From positions 79,689,093 through 79,753,092 of the forward strand of contig OX344763.1 in assembly GCA_947034895.1 (NCBI GenBank): a stretch of DNA of 64,000 nt. The letters are read 5' to 3'. Under the pieces are notes generated by a model that worked only from the letters and a program-made list of their open reading frames with translations, was not told the origin of the DNA and searched no databases. Source of the DNA: Rhytidiadelphus loreus. Its lineage: Eukaryota > Streptophyta > Bryopsida > Hypnales > Hylocomiaceae. Positions within the stretch are counted from its first letter, which is position 1; each line of letters opens with the position of its first letter. This document shows, in pieces, positions 34,718-45,270 of the stretch. The position numbers and the translations under genes were made by a program.

Positions 34718-36696
34718 ATGTCTAAGGTCAAGGGTAAAGGAGCTACTGAAGTAAGGCATGCACGAGCATTGTCTTCCAAAGCACCTGTTGTTGCCCGCGC
34801 CCCCCCTTCTCGTGCTAGTCAATCCCAAGTAGTTGTTGCCCGCCATACGAGTGCTGGTCAAGCTATTGTTGCCCGCCCTGCTAGTCAATCCCAAGCAATT
34901 GTTTCCCGCCGTGCGAGTGCTAGTCCAGTTGTTGCCCACCCTCCCGGTGCTAGTCAAGCTACTATTTCCCGCCCTCCGCGTGTTGGTGAAGCTGCTGTTG
35001 CCCGCCCTCCAAGTGCTGATCAATCAGTTGTTGCTCGACCTCCGCATGTTGGTGAAGCTGTTGCTGCCCGTCTTGCCACAGCTAATTGAGAGTCCGAACA
35101 TGAGGAGAGCGACAAGGAGAGCAGCGAGGAGAGCGACAAGGAGAGTGACGAGGAGAGCGGGCAGGAAGAGGGCAACAAAGAAGGTAGCGAGAGCAATGAA
35201 GGCAGTGAAGGAGATGAGGCGCCAATGCTACCCGAGCCACCGCCTGTGCTCAACAAAGAAGATTTTGTGAAGAAGTATGGTTTGAAAGATGAAGGGCACT
35301 TGCCAAGTCGCTTAACAAAATGGGAAGGGGAACCTTTTGATGACACTCAATGTGTCAAACTTTTTGGGAAGCCGGTGGGCCATGATGGTCGGTATGGTTA
35401 CAACTGGAGGGATGTGAAGTCACCACGGATCCGGAAGAGGGTCAAAGAGCTCCTTCAAGCTCTTTCTCAAAGAAAGGAGCCTCGCAGTCTGCTTCCTCAC
35501 AAGATGGCCAGAGGGATTGTTTTGGAGGAAAAAAAATCCCAGTAAATTGGGCCGCGTATGGAGAAGACACGAACAAAGTTCAACGAGTAAGGGTCGCTAA
35601 GGACAACATTCATGTGCAGAAGGGGAAGGTGCCAAACACCGGGATGGTCACACGACAATGGAGGAAAATACATGTGGATAGAAGGGAGTTGCAGTCAGAG
35701 GTTTGTGAGGGCAGAGGGAGCTCAATGGGAGGAATACTCTTGGAGGAGGACGACTGCAACTCTAGGTTGGAGTATTTGGGCCGGTTGTTGGCAGTGGAGA
35801 ATGCAAAGCTTAAGGCTAGATTGGAGACTGAGCATGCTACTATTAGAGCCCAAGAGAAAAATGCCGCAAACATTGCTCTTCAAGAAGGGATGGTGAAGAT
35901 TATGAAGCAGAAAATACGGTCTTATGAAAAGAAGCAACATGCAGCCAACACAGATGGAACGGAGAACTCCGACTTGGTGAAGTTGAGCGTGACCAAAGGT
36001 TTGGTACGTAAAGCATAGAATCAGTTGAAGAAGGAGCAAAGGGAAGCGGTTAGATTGGAGGAGGCACTCAATCTGGAGCACCAACGAGTTGTAAAAATGC
36101 GTTTGCAGGTTTCTGCTTTGCAGGAGGAGCACGCATACCTCGGGCGTGCATCTGGCGGGTTTCACTTGCAACCGTTACCTCTGGTGTATGTTGCAAAGGA
36201 AGCAATCACTAGAGAGAAGGACTTATGTGCCTTGTGCGATTTCCCCTTTCCTCATTCTGAAATGATTGTCTCCGCCTGTAGACACCTGTATCACTCATGG
36301 TGTGCATTAGTTAACTTCACTGCAGGCATAGAGTGCTCTGCTTTGAATTGCAGGCAAGTTCAACCCATTGAATGGATCATGAGTTTTGGGTTTTGGGGTG
36401 TTCGTGGCTGTGGTCGCCCTGGAGGCGGGAGTGAAGAGTAGACGAAGTTGAAGACAAAGTGTGCCACTGCTATCACTGGAGGATTAGCAGCTAGGAGTAA
36501 CGCTGCAGCACAAGTGCGTACAACCATCCAGCAATACAGAACAACCTCCATCGAGGAGGAGAAAGGTAATACTGTACAACTGCATTCTGATTGGTACACC
36601 ATTGCACCAATTGGTACATATAATGGAAGGTATAGACAATTTTGTTACCATCACGTGGCTTTTGTACTTGGGATTGGGAGAAAGATAGTTTTGTAA
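34718..36696 (+). pseudogene. Second coiled-coil RING gene (putative E3 ubiquitin ligase)
   Basis: ATG 34718. The first 120 codons are a repetitive (A/S)xxVVARP(P)SxxxQ low-complexity region; TGA at 35087 follows. Then come an acidic Ser/Glu/Lys stretch, a module (KEDFVKKYGLKDEGHLPSRL, then HKMARGIVLEEK) and, after a 1-nt frameshift in an A8 run (35527-35534), PVNWAAYGED. These align in order with CKQFVKMYHTDKLW, the GYMNY-to-VDW block and spacing of the hAT-borne gene at 10869. A long coiled coil spans about 35750-36150. The RING (about 36225-36354) has C-x2-C, C-x-H-x2-H-x2-C and a final C-x4-C, a slightly irregular last pair. TAGs are at 36016 and 36439; the frame closes at 36696. E3 activity is inferred. 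Confidence 0.65.
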
Positions 36697-36907
36697 CACC
36701 AGTCATATTGTTTGTATCATGCAATTCTGAAGTTTTGGGAACATCGTTACCGAAGGATGTTTGGAGTTCACTGATTTGTACTTGATTTGTTTTTTATGTT
36801 TACTATTCCACTTGCAGTGATTTTGTTTGTATTCTTTGATATAAGTTTGTACAGTTCGATAACGTTTCTTCTACGTGCATATTTTATGGGTCTTGATTTG
36901 TACTTAC

Positions 36908-37320
36908 ATGTTCAATATGGTCCTTCTTGTTGTACTTGTTGTGGTATAATTTCTACAGTTTGTATAGGTGTTTATGATGTGGGTACTTAATGTTTAGTAT
37001 AATCCTTCTTGTTGTACTTGTTGTAATATAATTTTTACAATTCGTATAGGTGTTTATGATGTGAGTACTTAATGTTTAGTATGGTCCTTCTTTGTTGTAC
37101 TTGTTGTAATATAATTTTTACAATTCGTATTGGTGTTTATGATGTGAGTACTTAATGTTTAGTATGGTCCTTTTGTTTTATTTGTTGTATTATAATTTGT
37201 ACAGTTCATATAGGTTTTAGGGTTGTTAGTACTTAATATTCAGTATGTTTTTTTTTGGTACTTGTTGTAGTATAATTCGTATACTTTGTATACCTTTTCA
37301 TGTTGTTTGTACTTAGGCAG
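36908..37320 (+). repeat. About 97-bp tandem minisatellite
   Basis: Four to five units share TTGTTGTACTTGTTGTAATATAA-type sequence cut by TTTACAATTCGTATAGG and GTACTTAATGTTTAGTAT. Units diverge toward 37320. Non-coding; lies between the RING and SET genes. Confidence 0.8.
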
Positions 37321-37508
37321 TTGTTGTGGTATTAGGATTAATTTTGTGCTTACGTGGATTGTATAGTTTGTACTATTCGTATGTACGATTTGCAAGAAAT
37401 TGTACTTTTTGTACTATTTATTGTATTATGTCATGTTTGCATATGTCATGTTTGCATGTTTGTGCCCAAATTTGGGACATTTGTTTACTCAATTGTGTTC
37501 TGGTGTAG

Positions 37509-40500
37509 GACTTGCTTCTTCCAAGGGAGGAGAGAGAGAAAATTCAGATTTAGAAATGGGTGACGATGAAGAGGGGGTTCAAGACAAATACAATACCATA
37601 TTTGCCCACGAACAGGGTGTTCCGTCTAGGCTAGAACAACGAGCAATGAAATCATTATTAGAAATTGGAACACCTAGTCTAGAACCAACAAGAACAACTA
37701 GGTATTATTTCTGTACTGTTTCCGAGTCTTCTAGTCAATTTGCTATTGTTTTTGTATTTGTGAATCGGACAAAGTGCATTGCGTAATGGTGTGTTGGAAT
37801 GTAGGGTGGAACCACTTCTAGAAACTGGTACGATAGAGGCGCTCCCATTCAATTTGGCCAATGTTGCAGCCTCTGCCGGAGAAGCACTCCTAGACACTGG
37901 CATGACACAGGCACTCCCATTCAATTTGGCCAATGTTGCAGCCACTGCCGGAAAAGCATTCGTAGACACTGACATGACAGAGGTGCTCCCATTCAATTCA
38001 GCCAATGTTGCAGCCACTACCGGAGAGGCACTCCTAGACACTGGTATGACAGAGGTGCTTCCATTCAATTCGGCTAATGTTGCAGCCACTACTAGAGAGG
38101 GAGAGGTTCAGGCGCTCCCATTCAATTCGGCTAATGTTGCATCCACTGCTGGAGAGGGAGAGGTTCAAGTGGTGTTGCAGGGCTGTGGTGATCCCTTCTG
38201 TATAGAAGGTTGTAAGGACTGTGATGAAATGATTATGGATATGCGTAATTCAGAATTGGCGCTTCATCGGTAAATGATCCCTGAACCTTCTCTAATTTGT
38301 ATCCTTTGTATAGAGTGTTTGTATTTTCACACCTATTTTTATTACTGATTGGATATATACAAATGTGCAGGTAACATTCTTTGAAGATATTTGATGCGTG
38401 TTTTTTGGGAATGATATAGGCAGGGTTCAAGGAAGAGATTTAGGTCAAAATCCCCATATAAAGCTTAATAGGTTAAGAGACTTATGTCATATTTGGGTAC
38501 CTATTACGTTATCACAAAGTACGTACCAAGTACCAAATTTACGAACTCTGCGTAGATGTGTTTTGTTCGGGATGTAGTGGAAAAATGTGTTTCATGTACA
38601 AATTTGTAAAATGTGTTATTTTTGGAATGTGGAAGCAGAACAGAAAAATGTGTTTCTTGTAAAAATTTCTACAGTTCGGTGTGTGTGGAATATGTAAGCC
38701 AATGCACTCAACGAGAAGAGATCACTCGGTGGATGCTAGCCGATAATGTTAACTTTGATGCTGCCGGAGCCACGGGTGCTGGAGTCACCACCACCATCCC
38801 CGTTCTCGATGGTCAAGAATCCAACATCCCTGTTGCTGTAGACATCCACGTTGCTGAAGAGTCCCTTGTGGTTCATGAAGCCATGACTCATGAAGCCAAC
38901 ATCGATGACAAATCCATTGGCACCGTTGCTCAAGAATCTAGCGTCACCGTGGTTGATAAAGCCATTGCTGAAGACGTCATTGTTGCTCCCGAATCCACCG
39001 TCACCGTGGTTGACGAAGCTGTTGCTCAAGACGTCATCGTTGCTGAAGAGTCCCCCGTGGTTGAAGTTGTGTCTGATGGAGCCAATGTCAACATTGTTGA
39101 CGAATCCACTGTTACCGCGGTTGATGAAGTGGGGGGGGAGGACCCTTGTATAGAAGAGGGACTGCATACAAATGACAACAAAGGAGAAGGTCAAGATGAG
39201 TTTGCTCAAGTGGGACCGACAACAAGATTAGGGTATGTATTTTATTTTCTGCCATTCTTTCTAGTCTTTTTATGTCAACAACATACTTGCAAAAATGTAC
39301 CAGTGTTACACAGACGTGTTTTCTGTGGAATTTAGGAAGAAGAGGGGCAAGTCCTCAACAACAGGGAAGTCTCAAGACATGGGGAAGCAGAGAAGGAGTA
39401 AGAAACCCAAGCAGAGTAGATCCAAAGTGAGCAAATCAGCACCAGTGAATTATGCCCCGAGTCCACCCCGTCAACCCTTTTAATTTATAATTTGAAGTTA
39501 CGTTTCGCTATAACGAGCTCACATATTTTTGGAGTTGCATCTTTGTCCATAGGAACAATTTTGGTATGATACAAGCAACTTGTCCAACAGATTAGAAAGA
39601 GTTCCAATCACGGTATCTGTTCCAAGTATGGAATTCCGTGCTTTTTCAGAATTTACTTATTGGCCTCAGTCCAAGCTATCTACAGTTGCATCAAAGAATT
39701 TGGCTAAAGTGAAGATGGATTTTCCCACTTCTTGCCAATGTGCTGAGCATAATTGTTATGGGCATGCATGTGGTTGTCGGATGAAAAAACTTTTTTGCTT
39801 GGCGTATAACAAAAAAGGGTGTCTACGGAGTTCCATCCTAAACCAACATGTAAGTATTGCTTGAATTGAGATGACAACGCTAATTCCATTGCGGTTTAGA
39901 TTTCTTTTTCCACTTTTGCAAGCATACAGTTTTACTCTTCTCTGTACCAACATGTATTTTGTATTGATTTATACAAGGAATACTGATTGTGCATTGATTT
40001 GTACTCTTCATAGGTATCGATGGAAGAAACATCATTCTGCATTGTACAATGTGTATTGGAGCCGGGTTCTGCATGTATTGGTCATACCAATAGGGTTTTT
40101 CTTCAGGAATGCAACAATTCTTGCACCTGCAGTAGTTCTTGCGGTAATAGAGTGGTTTAGAGAGGATTACGCATTCCCATAGAGGTTTTTTGGACTGGAC
40201 AGAAGGATTGGGGATTGCGAGCAAAGCAAAAAGTTTCTAAAGGTACTTTTCTCTTTAAATACATAGGAGAGATTGTTACAAATGTTGAGCTTATGAAGCG
40301 GAGGGCCTTTGGAGAATTGGGAAAATCGGAGTCTTTCACGTTAGCACTGGACGCTAATTGGAAATCTGAGGAGTTTGCGACCGATGATATGGCATTGTGC
40401 ATAGAAGCACTGTTAAGGGAAATGTTAGTCGTTTTCTAAACCACAGGTATTTGCCACTTGTACTTTGTGATTTTAATAAATAATGTACATGATGGTTGAC

Positions 40501-40830
40501 TATGCTTGTACTATGTCCAATCTCATTGTTGCTTGTTTTTGTAGATGTGAAGATGCCAACCTTGTTGATGTGCCCATCAAAGTAGGCAACAAGGACCCTA
40601 GATTATACCGAGTTGCATTTTTTGCGCAAGAAAACATTTCAGCGTTTGAAGAGCTCACTTGGGATTATGGTTGTAGGTTCGAAAAGCCAGAAGTCGATGT
40701 TGTAGATGCTGTAATGCCCTTCCATTGTAAGTGTGGTAGCACTCTCTACCGTGACAGAGTAATTGACAATCCCCTACTTCATTACATCACCAATTTTGTG
40801 TTGCTACATGACCAAAGATGTGGAAAATGA
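37509..40830 (+). pseudogene. SUVR4-like histone H3K9 methyltransferase (pre-SET/SET/post-SET)
   Basis: Multi-exon. The 5' exons (37509-38272) contain a 24-residue repeat. An exon of about 38732-39231 has repeated ESxVTVVDEA units. An exon at 39335-39480 is Lys/Arg/Ser-rich (nuclear). Pre-SET cysteines appear in CQCAEHNCYGHACGCR (39738-39780) and, in the next exon, CNNSCTCSSSCGNRVV (40109-40155), followed by a TAG exactly at the conserved Gln of NRVVQ. The SET core follows: GQKDWGLRAKQKVSKGTF, YIGEIVTN, FTLALDANW, DDMALCI. After a 1-nt deletion near 40405 come GNVSRFLNHR, then across a GT-AG intron CEDANLVDVP and AFEELTWDYG. The post-SET reads CKCGSTLYRD; its third Cys is Tyr, one G-to-A change. 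NHRC, ELTWDY and the order identify the SUVR1/2/4 class; the ubiquitin-binding WIYLD domain of that class is not visible. Confidence 0.85.
37841..38165 (+). repeat. 72-bp coding minisatellite
   Basis: CTCCCATTCAATT(T/C)(G/A)GCC units start at 37841, 37913 and 37985 (72-bp period), then 57-bp shortened units. They encode LPFNxANVAATxGEALLDTG-type repeats within the SET gene 5' exons and stay in frame. Confidence 0.85.
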
Positions 40831-41179
40831 TTGTGGAGACGCTTTCACTATGGAGAATCTACTTTGGTGGATTTCTGGAAGAATTAACCAGTGTTGGGTG
40901 GATACCTCACATTTTTGAAACTTCTGTTGCAATACCATATTCACAGCAGTCTCATATGTCTGGGTAGCCGCCCAACACATGTTAATGTTCGTGATGCTTG
41001 TGGAAGGCAGTACGTTCAAAGACAAGTTCAGCACAAAGGCACGTCGTGACGGCAAAGGGAATGAGAGTGCCATTGTACATCTAGTACATTTGGTACATCT
41101 CTTGGTACTAAGAGTACATCTGGAACATTTTGTATCTAATTGTACGAAGAGTATGGTTTATGCATGTGTTGCAAACTGA

Positions 41180-41789
41180 CGGGAGAACACGGACCTGTGA
41201 ATTATGTATATTCACATGTATAAAGCACATTTACTGATGAAAATAAATTCATAGGCATAGGCAAACAATGCAAAGCTTAGAAATGACCATACATTGTGTA
41301 AAGTAATTGCTCCATAACTTCTGTAAGTTTGTCTTTCAAAAAACAAAATCTCTCTAAGCACGAAGTACGAAGACTGAAGATATAGATACAATTAATGGGC
41401 TCAAAAGACATTTGTGCTCTCCATTGTCAACTAAGTTGGTCCTAGACAAAGTATTCAACCCTCAAAATCACTCCATCCTCTAGCCATGCAACCTTGAAAC
41501 TGAAACTACAAACACCATTTTTTCCTCTACGCCGTACTACTCAAGAATTGACATTGCATTGACGATAATAACTCCCACTACTACAAATACCTACGTCGAC
41601 ATCTCTACTGCCTTGGAATGCAAGCCTATCTACAACAACGACGATCTCTGCTGCCCTAAATGCAAGCTTATGTACAACGACAATAACCTACCTCTTTGAC
41701 AATATCTCGTCACGAGTCCCTCCGTGCAATTGATGCCGCAACATTGAGACCAACCCTAAAGCCCAAAACAAATATTATTGTAGGCGGGG
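41180..41789. other. No gene recognised
   Basis: Convergent intergenic space between the plus-strand SET gene and minus-strand ORFs. No ordered repeat or RNA gene seen. Confidence 0.5.
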
Positions 41790-42083
41790 TCACATTGGAA
41801 GGTATTTCCACCCTCTTGCCTTTGTAGCCTGTACCACAGCGTCTACTATTTGTTGCAATTTAGGTGAATATCCCTCCCAACTGACGGGGAAGTATCTCGG
41901 CTCCATATTGTCATCAGAATAATACACCGCGAATTCTTCGAAATGTATCTCCTCAAAGCTCTTGTCCCTCTCGTTGTATTGAAGTCCCGTATACGCCTCC
42001 ATAGCCCTAAATTCGTAACTTGCAGCTGTGTTCCATTCCAATTTATTGCCATCTCCTCTTTCTCTTTGTAGAAGCGCCTTCAA
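41790..42083 (-). CDS. Unidentified exon or small ORF
   Basis: An open minus-strand frame of about 97 codons ending in TAG at 41790. It is rich in aromatic and acidic residues (FEEFAVYYSDDN, FPVSWEGYSP). The composition looks protein-like and no domain is recognised. The listed upstream limit lacks an ATG, so it is probably a 3' exon of a gene on the minus strand between the transposase and the SET gene. Confidence 0.3.
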   Translation of the reverse strand: MKALLQRERGDGNKLEWNTAASYEFRAMEAYTGLQYNERDKSFEEIHFEEFAVYYSDDNMEPRYFPVSWEGYSPKLQQIVDAVVQATKARGWKYLPM

Positions 42084-42375
42084 CTAATTAGAAGAAAAAG
42101 ACGGAAGTTTTCCCTTCCGCCTCTCTACCTCCCTATCCACCACTGCAAGGTACCACCGCCGGTCAGCCTTCTATTTGGGAAGGGAAGACATCCTAAGTTC
42201 CTAACAATCTCTACAACAGAAGAACAAAACAAAGAAGAAAGTGATCAAACATTTTATATTACTATCAAAACGAAAGGTCGGACTCAACGTACACAAGAAC
42301 ATACATGTCAAGAAACGTGCATTAGTACTTAGGTAAGTACTAGAAGTATAGCATGTAAGTACACACACTCCAAAG

Positions 42376-42860
42376 ACTACATTCTTTGAACTAATTGTAG
42401 TTCAAGAACTCTAATCCATGTACCTTGATTACAATTTGTACAGTCTGTAATGTCCAAGCATAAGATTGTACTGCAGCACAATATGAACATTCTTGTCACT
42501 CACTACTATCGGTACAAATGAAGCTGTCGCAATACAAACAGTACAATCACTACATTCTTTGAACTAATTGTAGTTCGAGAACTCTGATCCATGTACCTTG
42601 ATAACAATTTGTACAGTCTGTAATGTCCAACCATAAGATTGTACTGCAGCACTGTATGAACATTCTTGTCACTCACTACTATCAATACAAATGAAATTGT
42701 CGCAATACAAACAGTACAATCACTACATTCATTGAACTAATTGTAAAGTTGTTCAACTACAAACAATACAATCACTACATTCTTTGAACTAATTGTGAAG
42801 TTATCCGACTATAAACAATACAATCACTACATTCTTTGAACTAATTGTAGTTCGGGAACT
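42376..42860. repeat. Nested tandem repeats (about 173 bp, then 52 bp)
   Basis: CACTACATTCTTTGAACTAA starts units at about 42376, 42549 and 42721 (period 172-173), then at 42773 and 42825 (period 52). The shorter unit is a deletion derivative of the longer. Non-coding and rich in GTACAA words. Confidence 0.85.
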
Positions 42861-42899
42861 CTTAATCCAATACCTTGGTAACAATTAGTACATTCCAAT

Positions 42900-43940
42900 C
42901 TGCTCAAAGTTCGAACCAATTCCAATGTCAAGATGGTAGTGCAGCACTATACGAACACTAACAGCTATTGGTACAAATGTATTAGTCCAAGTACAACTGG
43001 TAACCTATAGTACAAAATTAGTAGATGAACCAATACATAAAATCATGATGTACTAGGAGACGAGGTAACTCACATAGTTCCTTTAAAGAAAGTGCGTCTC
43101 GAACTTCAACTTTAGTCCTGCCAAAGTAGAAAAGGAGGTGAGTGCTTGAAATATGAAGCGTCCATTGCACGACTTAGAGGATACAACTAAAAGGAATTAG
43201 AATAACATTGAATTAGAACAACATTGAATTAGAACAACATTGAATGAAACTAAAAGATATAAACCTTCACTGATTAACTGAGTCACATGAGACTGTAGGG
43301 ACTCACTCAAACAGTGCCTCGCTGCTCTGGACGATAGTAGTACTAGACATACGCGGCATTCTACCAAATCCTAGATAGTACGCAATGTTGCCTTGCTTGG
43401 ACGTTGGTGTTTCCGAAACATGCGATCCGTCCGTAGAAGTAACCAACAAATCATTTCTAGTACTACAAAACGGGAAGTAATCGGTGATGTATTGTTGAAC
43501 TAGAGTAGAGGTGCGAAACGGGAAATAATCGGTGATGCATTGTTAAACAAGTGTATTATAGGTAGACATCCTATACAGCAAGAAATAAGAAGGCAACACC
43601 CCTGGCTATGTCTCGCACAAACACAGAAGCTAATGAGCTATCGAAAAGGGCAACAAAGCAAGAAACGAGAAGACTAACACCCCTAAGTCTCTAGTTTAGG
43701 GTTCCACATATCACAATCTAAATAAAGATATTGCAACTTCCAAGATGATTCGGATTGATAAGAACAAGAACAAATGAGTACAAATGAGTATGAAAAAGTA
43801 TGAAATGTAGTACAAACAGTACTTAATTGTGAACAAAGAGTTGGAGAGGACCATAAGTTGTTTTGAAACTAAAGTTTCAAAACTATCGACAGGTTCGAAA
43901 CCTGAAGTTAAATTGATAAATTGATAAGTAAAATCTCTTG
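42900..43940. other. No gene recognised
   Basis: Spacer with scattered GTAC-rich words and a short direct repeat CGAAACGGGAA(G/A)TAATCGGTGATG at 43466 and 43515. No coding feature supported. Confidence 0.45.
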
Positions 43941-43948
43941 GAATTGAA

Positions 43949-44287
43949 CTAGATTGATCTCAAGTAACACTCAGCCTCCCTTAGCTGTTTGAAACTTTGG
44001 AACTCTTAATTCCTGAAACCCTTCACCTCCCTCTCACATTCATGCCAACTACGGTATAATCCTAGATGATAGCCACGCTTAACAGCGTAATACTTCTTTG
44101 TGTTCACCGCACCATTTGATGTAGAAATCGCATCATGAAGCTCAACCCTCGGCTCAGCCTCCGTGTGAGCTTCATCTTCCATCACGTGAAGATTGGTTGA
44201 ACTTTGCAATCTGGATAATCGTCCTAGGTAGAAGTCGAAGAGTCGTTGAAGAACTGTCAAGAGCAAAGCAAGCATCAAAATCTCCAC
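43949..44287 (-). pseudogene. RNase H1 N-terminal / caulimovirus-viroplasmin-like domain ORF
   Basis: About 113 codons. A hydrophobic N-terminal helix (LMLALLLTVLQRLF) is followed by an acidic linker, then YYAVKRGYHLGLYRSWHEC and EREVKGF, and after a TAA at 44006-44008 EFQSFKQLREAECYL. This is the full order of the small domain (PF01693 type) found at the N terminus of eukaryotic RNase H1 and in caulimovirus P6, which binds RNA/DNA hybrids or dsRNA. No RNase H catalytic domain follows. CAA to TAA explains the stop. The hydrophobic start could be a membrane or signal segment. The domain is common as a stand-alone plant protein, so viral origin is not implied. Confidence 0.7.
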
Positions 44288-44359
44288 CTACAAGGGAACC
44301 ACACCTCCAAATTATTAATCGCATGAACTGTCTTTGAATCTTAACAACTTGATACACTT

Positions 44360-45270
44360 TCCTAGAATACTCACCATATTCATGTTTGCGGTTTGCGCCT
44401 GTTATTGCATGTATCTCTCACCTCAGCACAAGACATTTAACCGTAGGTTATACTTTCGAAGATACCACGTTTAAAAACGCTTATCTCGGTGAAGCGGGTG
44501 TTAAAGAATATCAGTACACCTCGATATAACTTCCATTCATTACACATTCATCCATAGTCGTAGTACCTATATATAAGGTTCCTTCACTGACTTGATCTAC
44601 TCTTTTGAGTTTATCTATGCTCCGTTGTAATGTCATTCTCTTTTGATTCTGTATGTTTGTTGTCGTCACGTGACTTGGTTTAACATATTTATCTTGCTTA
44701 AAATGCTTAAAATTTGACGCTTATAGGTATTGTAGTACACTGACTTTTTTGAAACCAAAAACTAAACTTAAAATTTTCCTTTCTCTTTTGGAAAACCTAA
44801 TCAAATGACAACATTCACAATAGATAAAATAAATAAGACCTATGATTTGTGTTGACACAATAATAGTGTTCACTTGTCCGTTTTGTTCAACAAGTTCAAG
44901 CAACTCGATTGACTGTTAGTTCTCCCTCTGCCACTCTCCAAAATCATGTTTGTGCCAATATAAGATGAGGCATGAGTATAGACATTATTGTAACGCAAAT
45001 ATGAAACCACAAGCTAAGACCTCTGTCATAAGTGATGAGTCAGAATAGATTAAAGAGAAGTCATCTGATAGAATGGAGAGAACGCATCAAAAACAACAGT
45101 TGATTCCATGATAATTGAGTACAAATTACTTTGGAAAACCTTCTAATGTATATGAGCAGCCATGAAATGGTAGACATAGTGAATGGGCCAAAATAACAGA
45201 ATACAAATTGTACAAAGAGTATTAAACTCTACAAAATGTATGTAATTGTATAAAAAATATCTCTTAGTAT
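44360..45270. other. No gene recognised
   Basis: AT-rich spacer between the RNase H1-N ORF and the 3' end of the transposase gene. Confidence 0.5.

Noticed and set aside
36908..42860. CRISPR-like arrays in the tandem repeat regions
   Set aside because: Units are contiguous and diverged, with no unique spacers, in a eukaryotic context.
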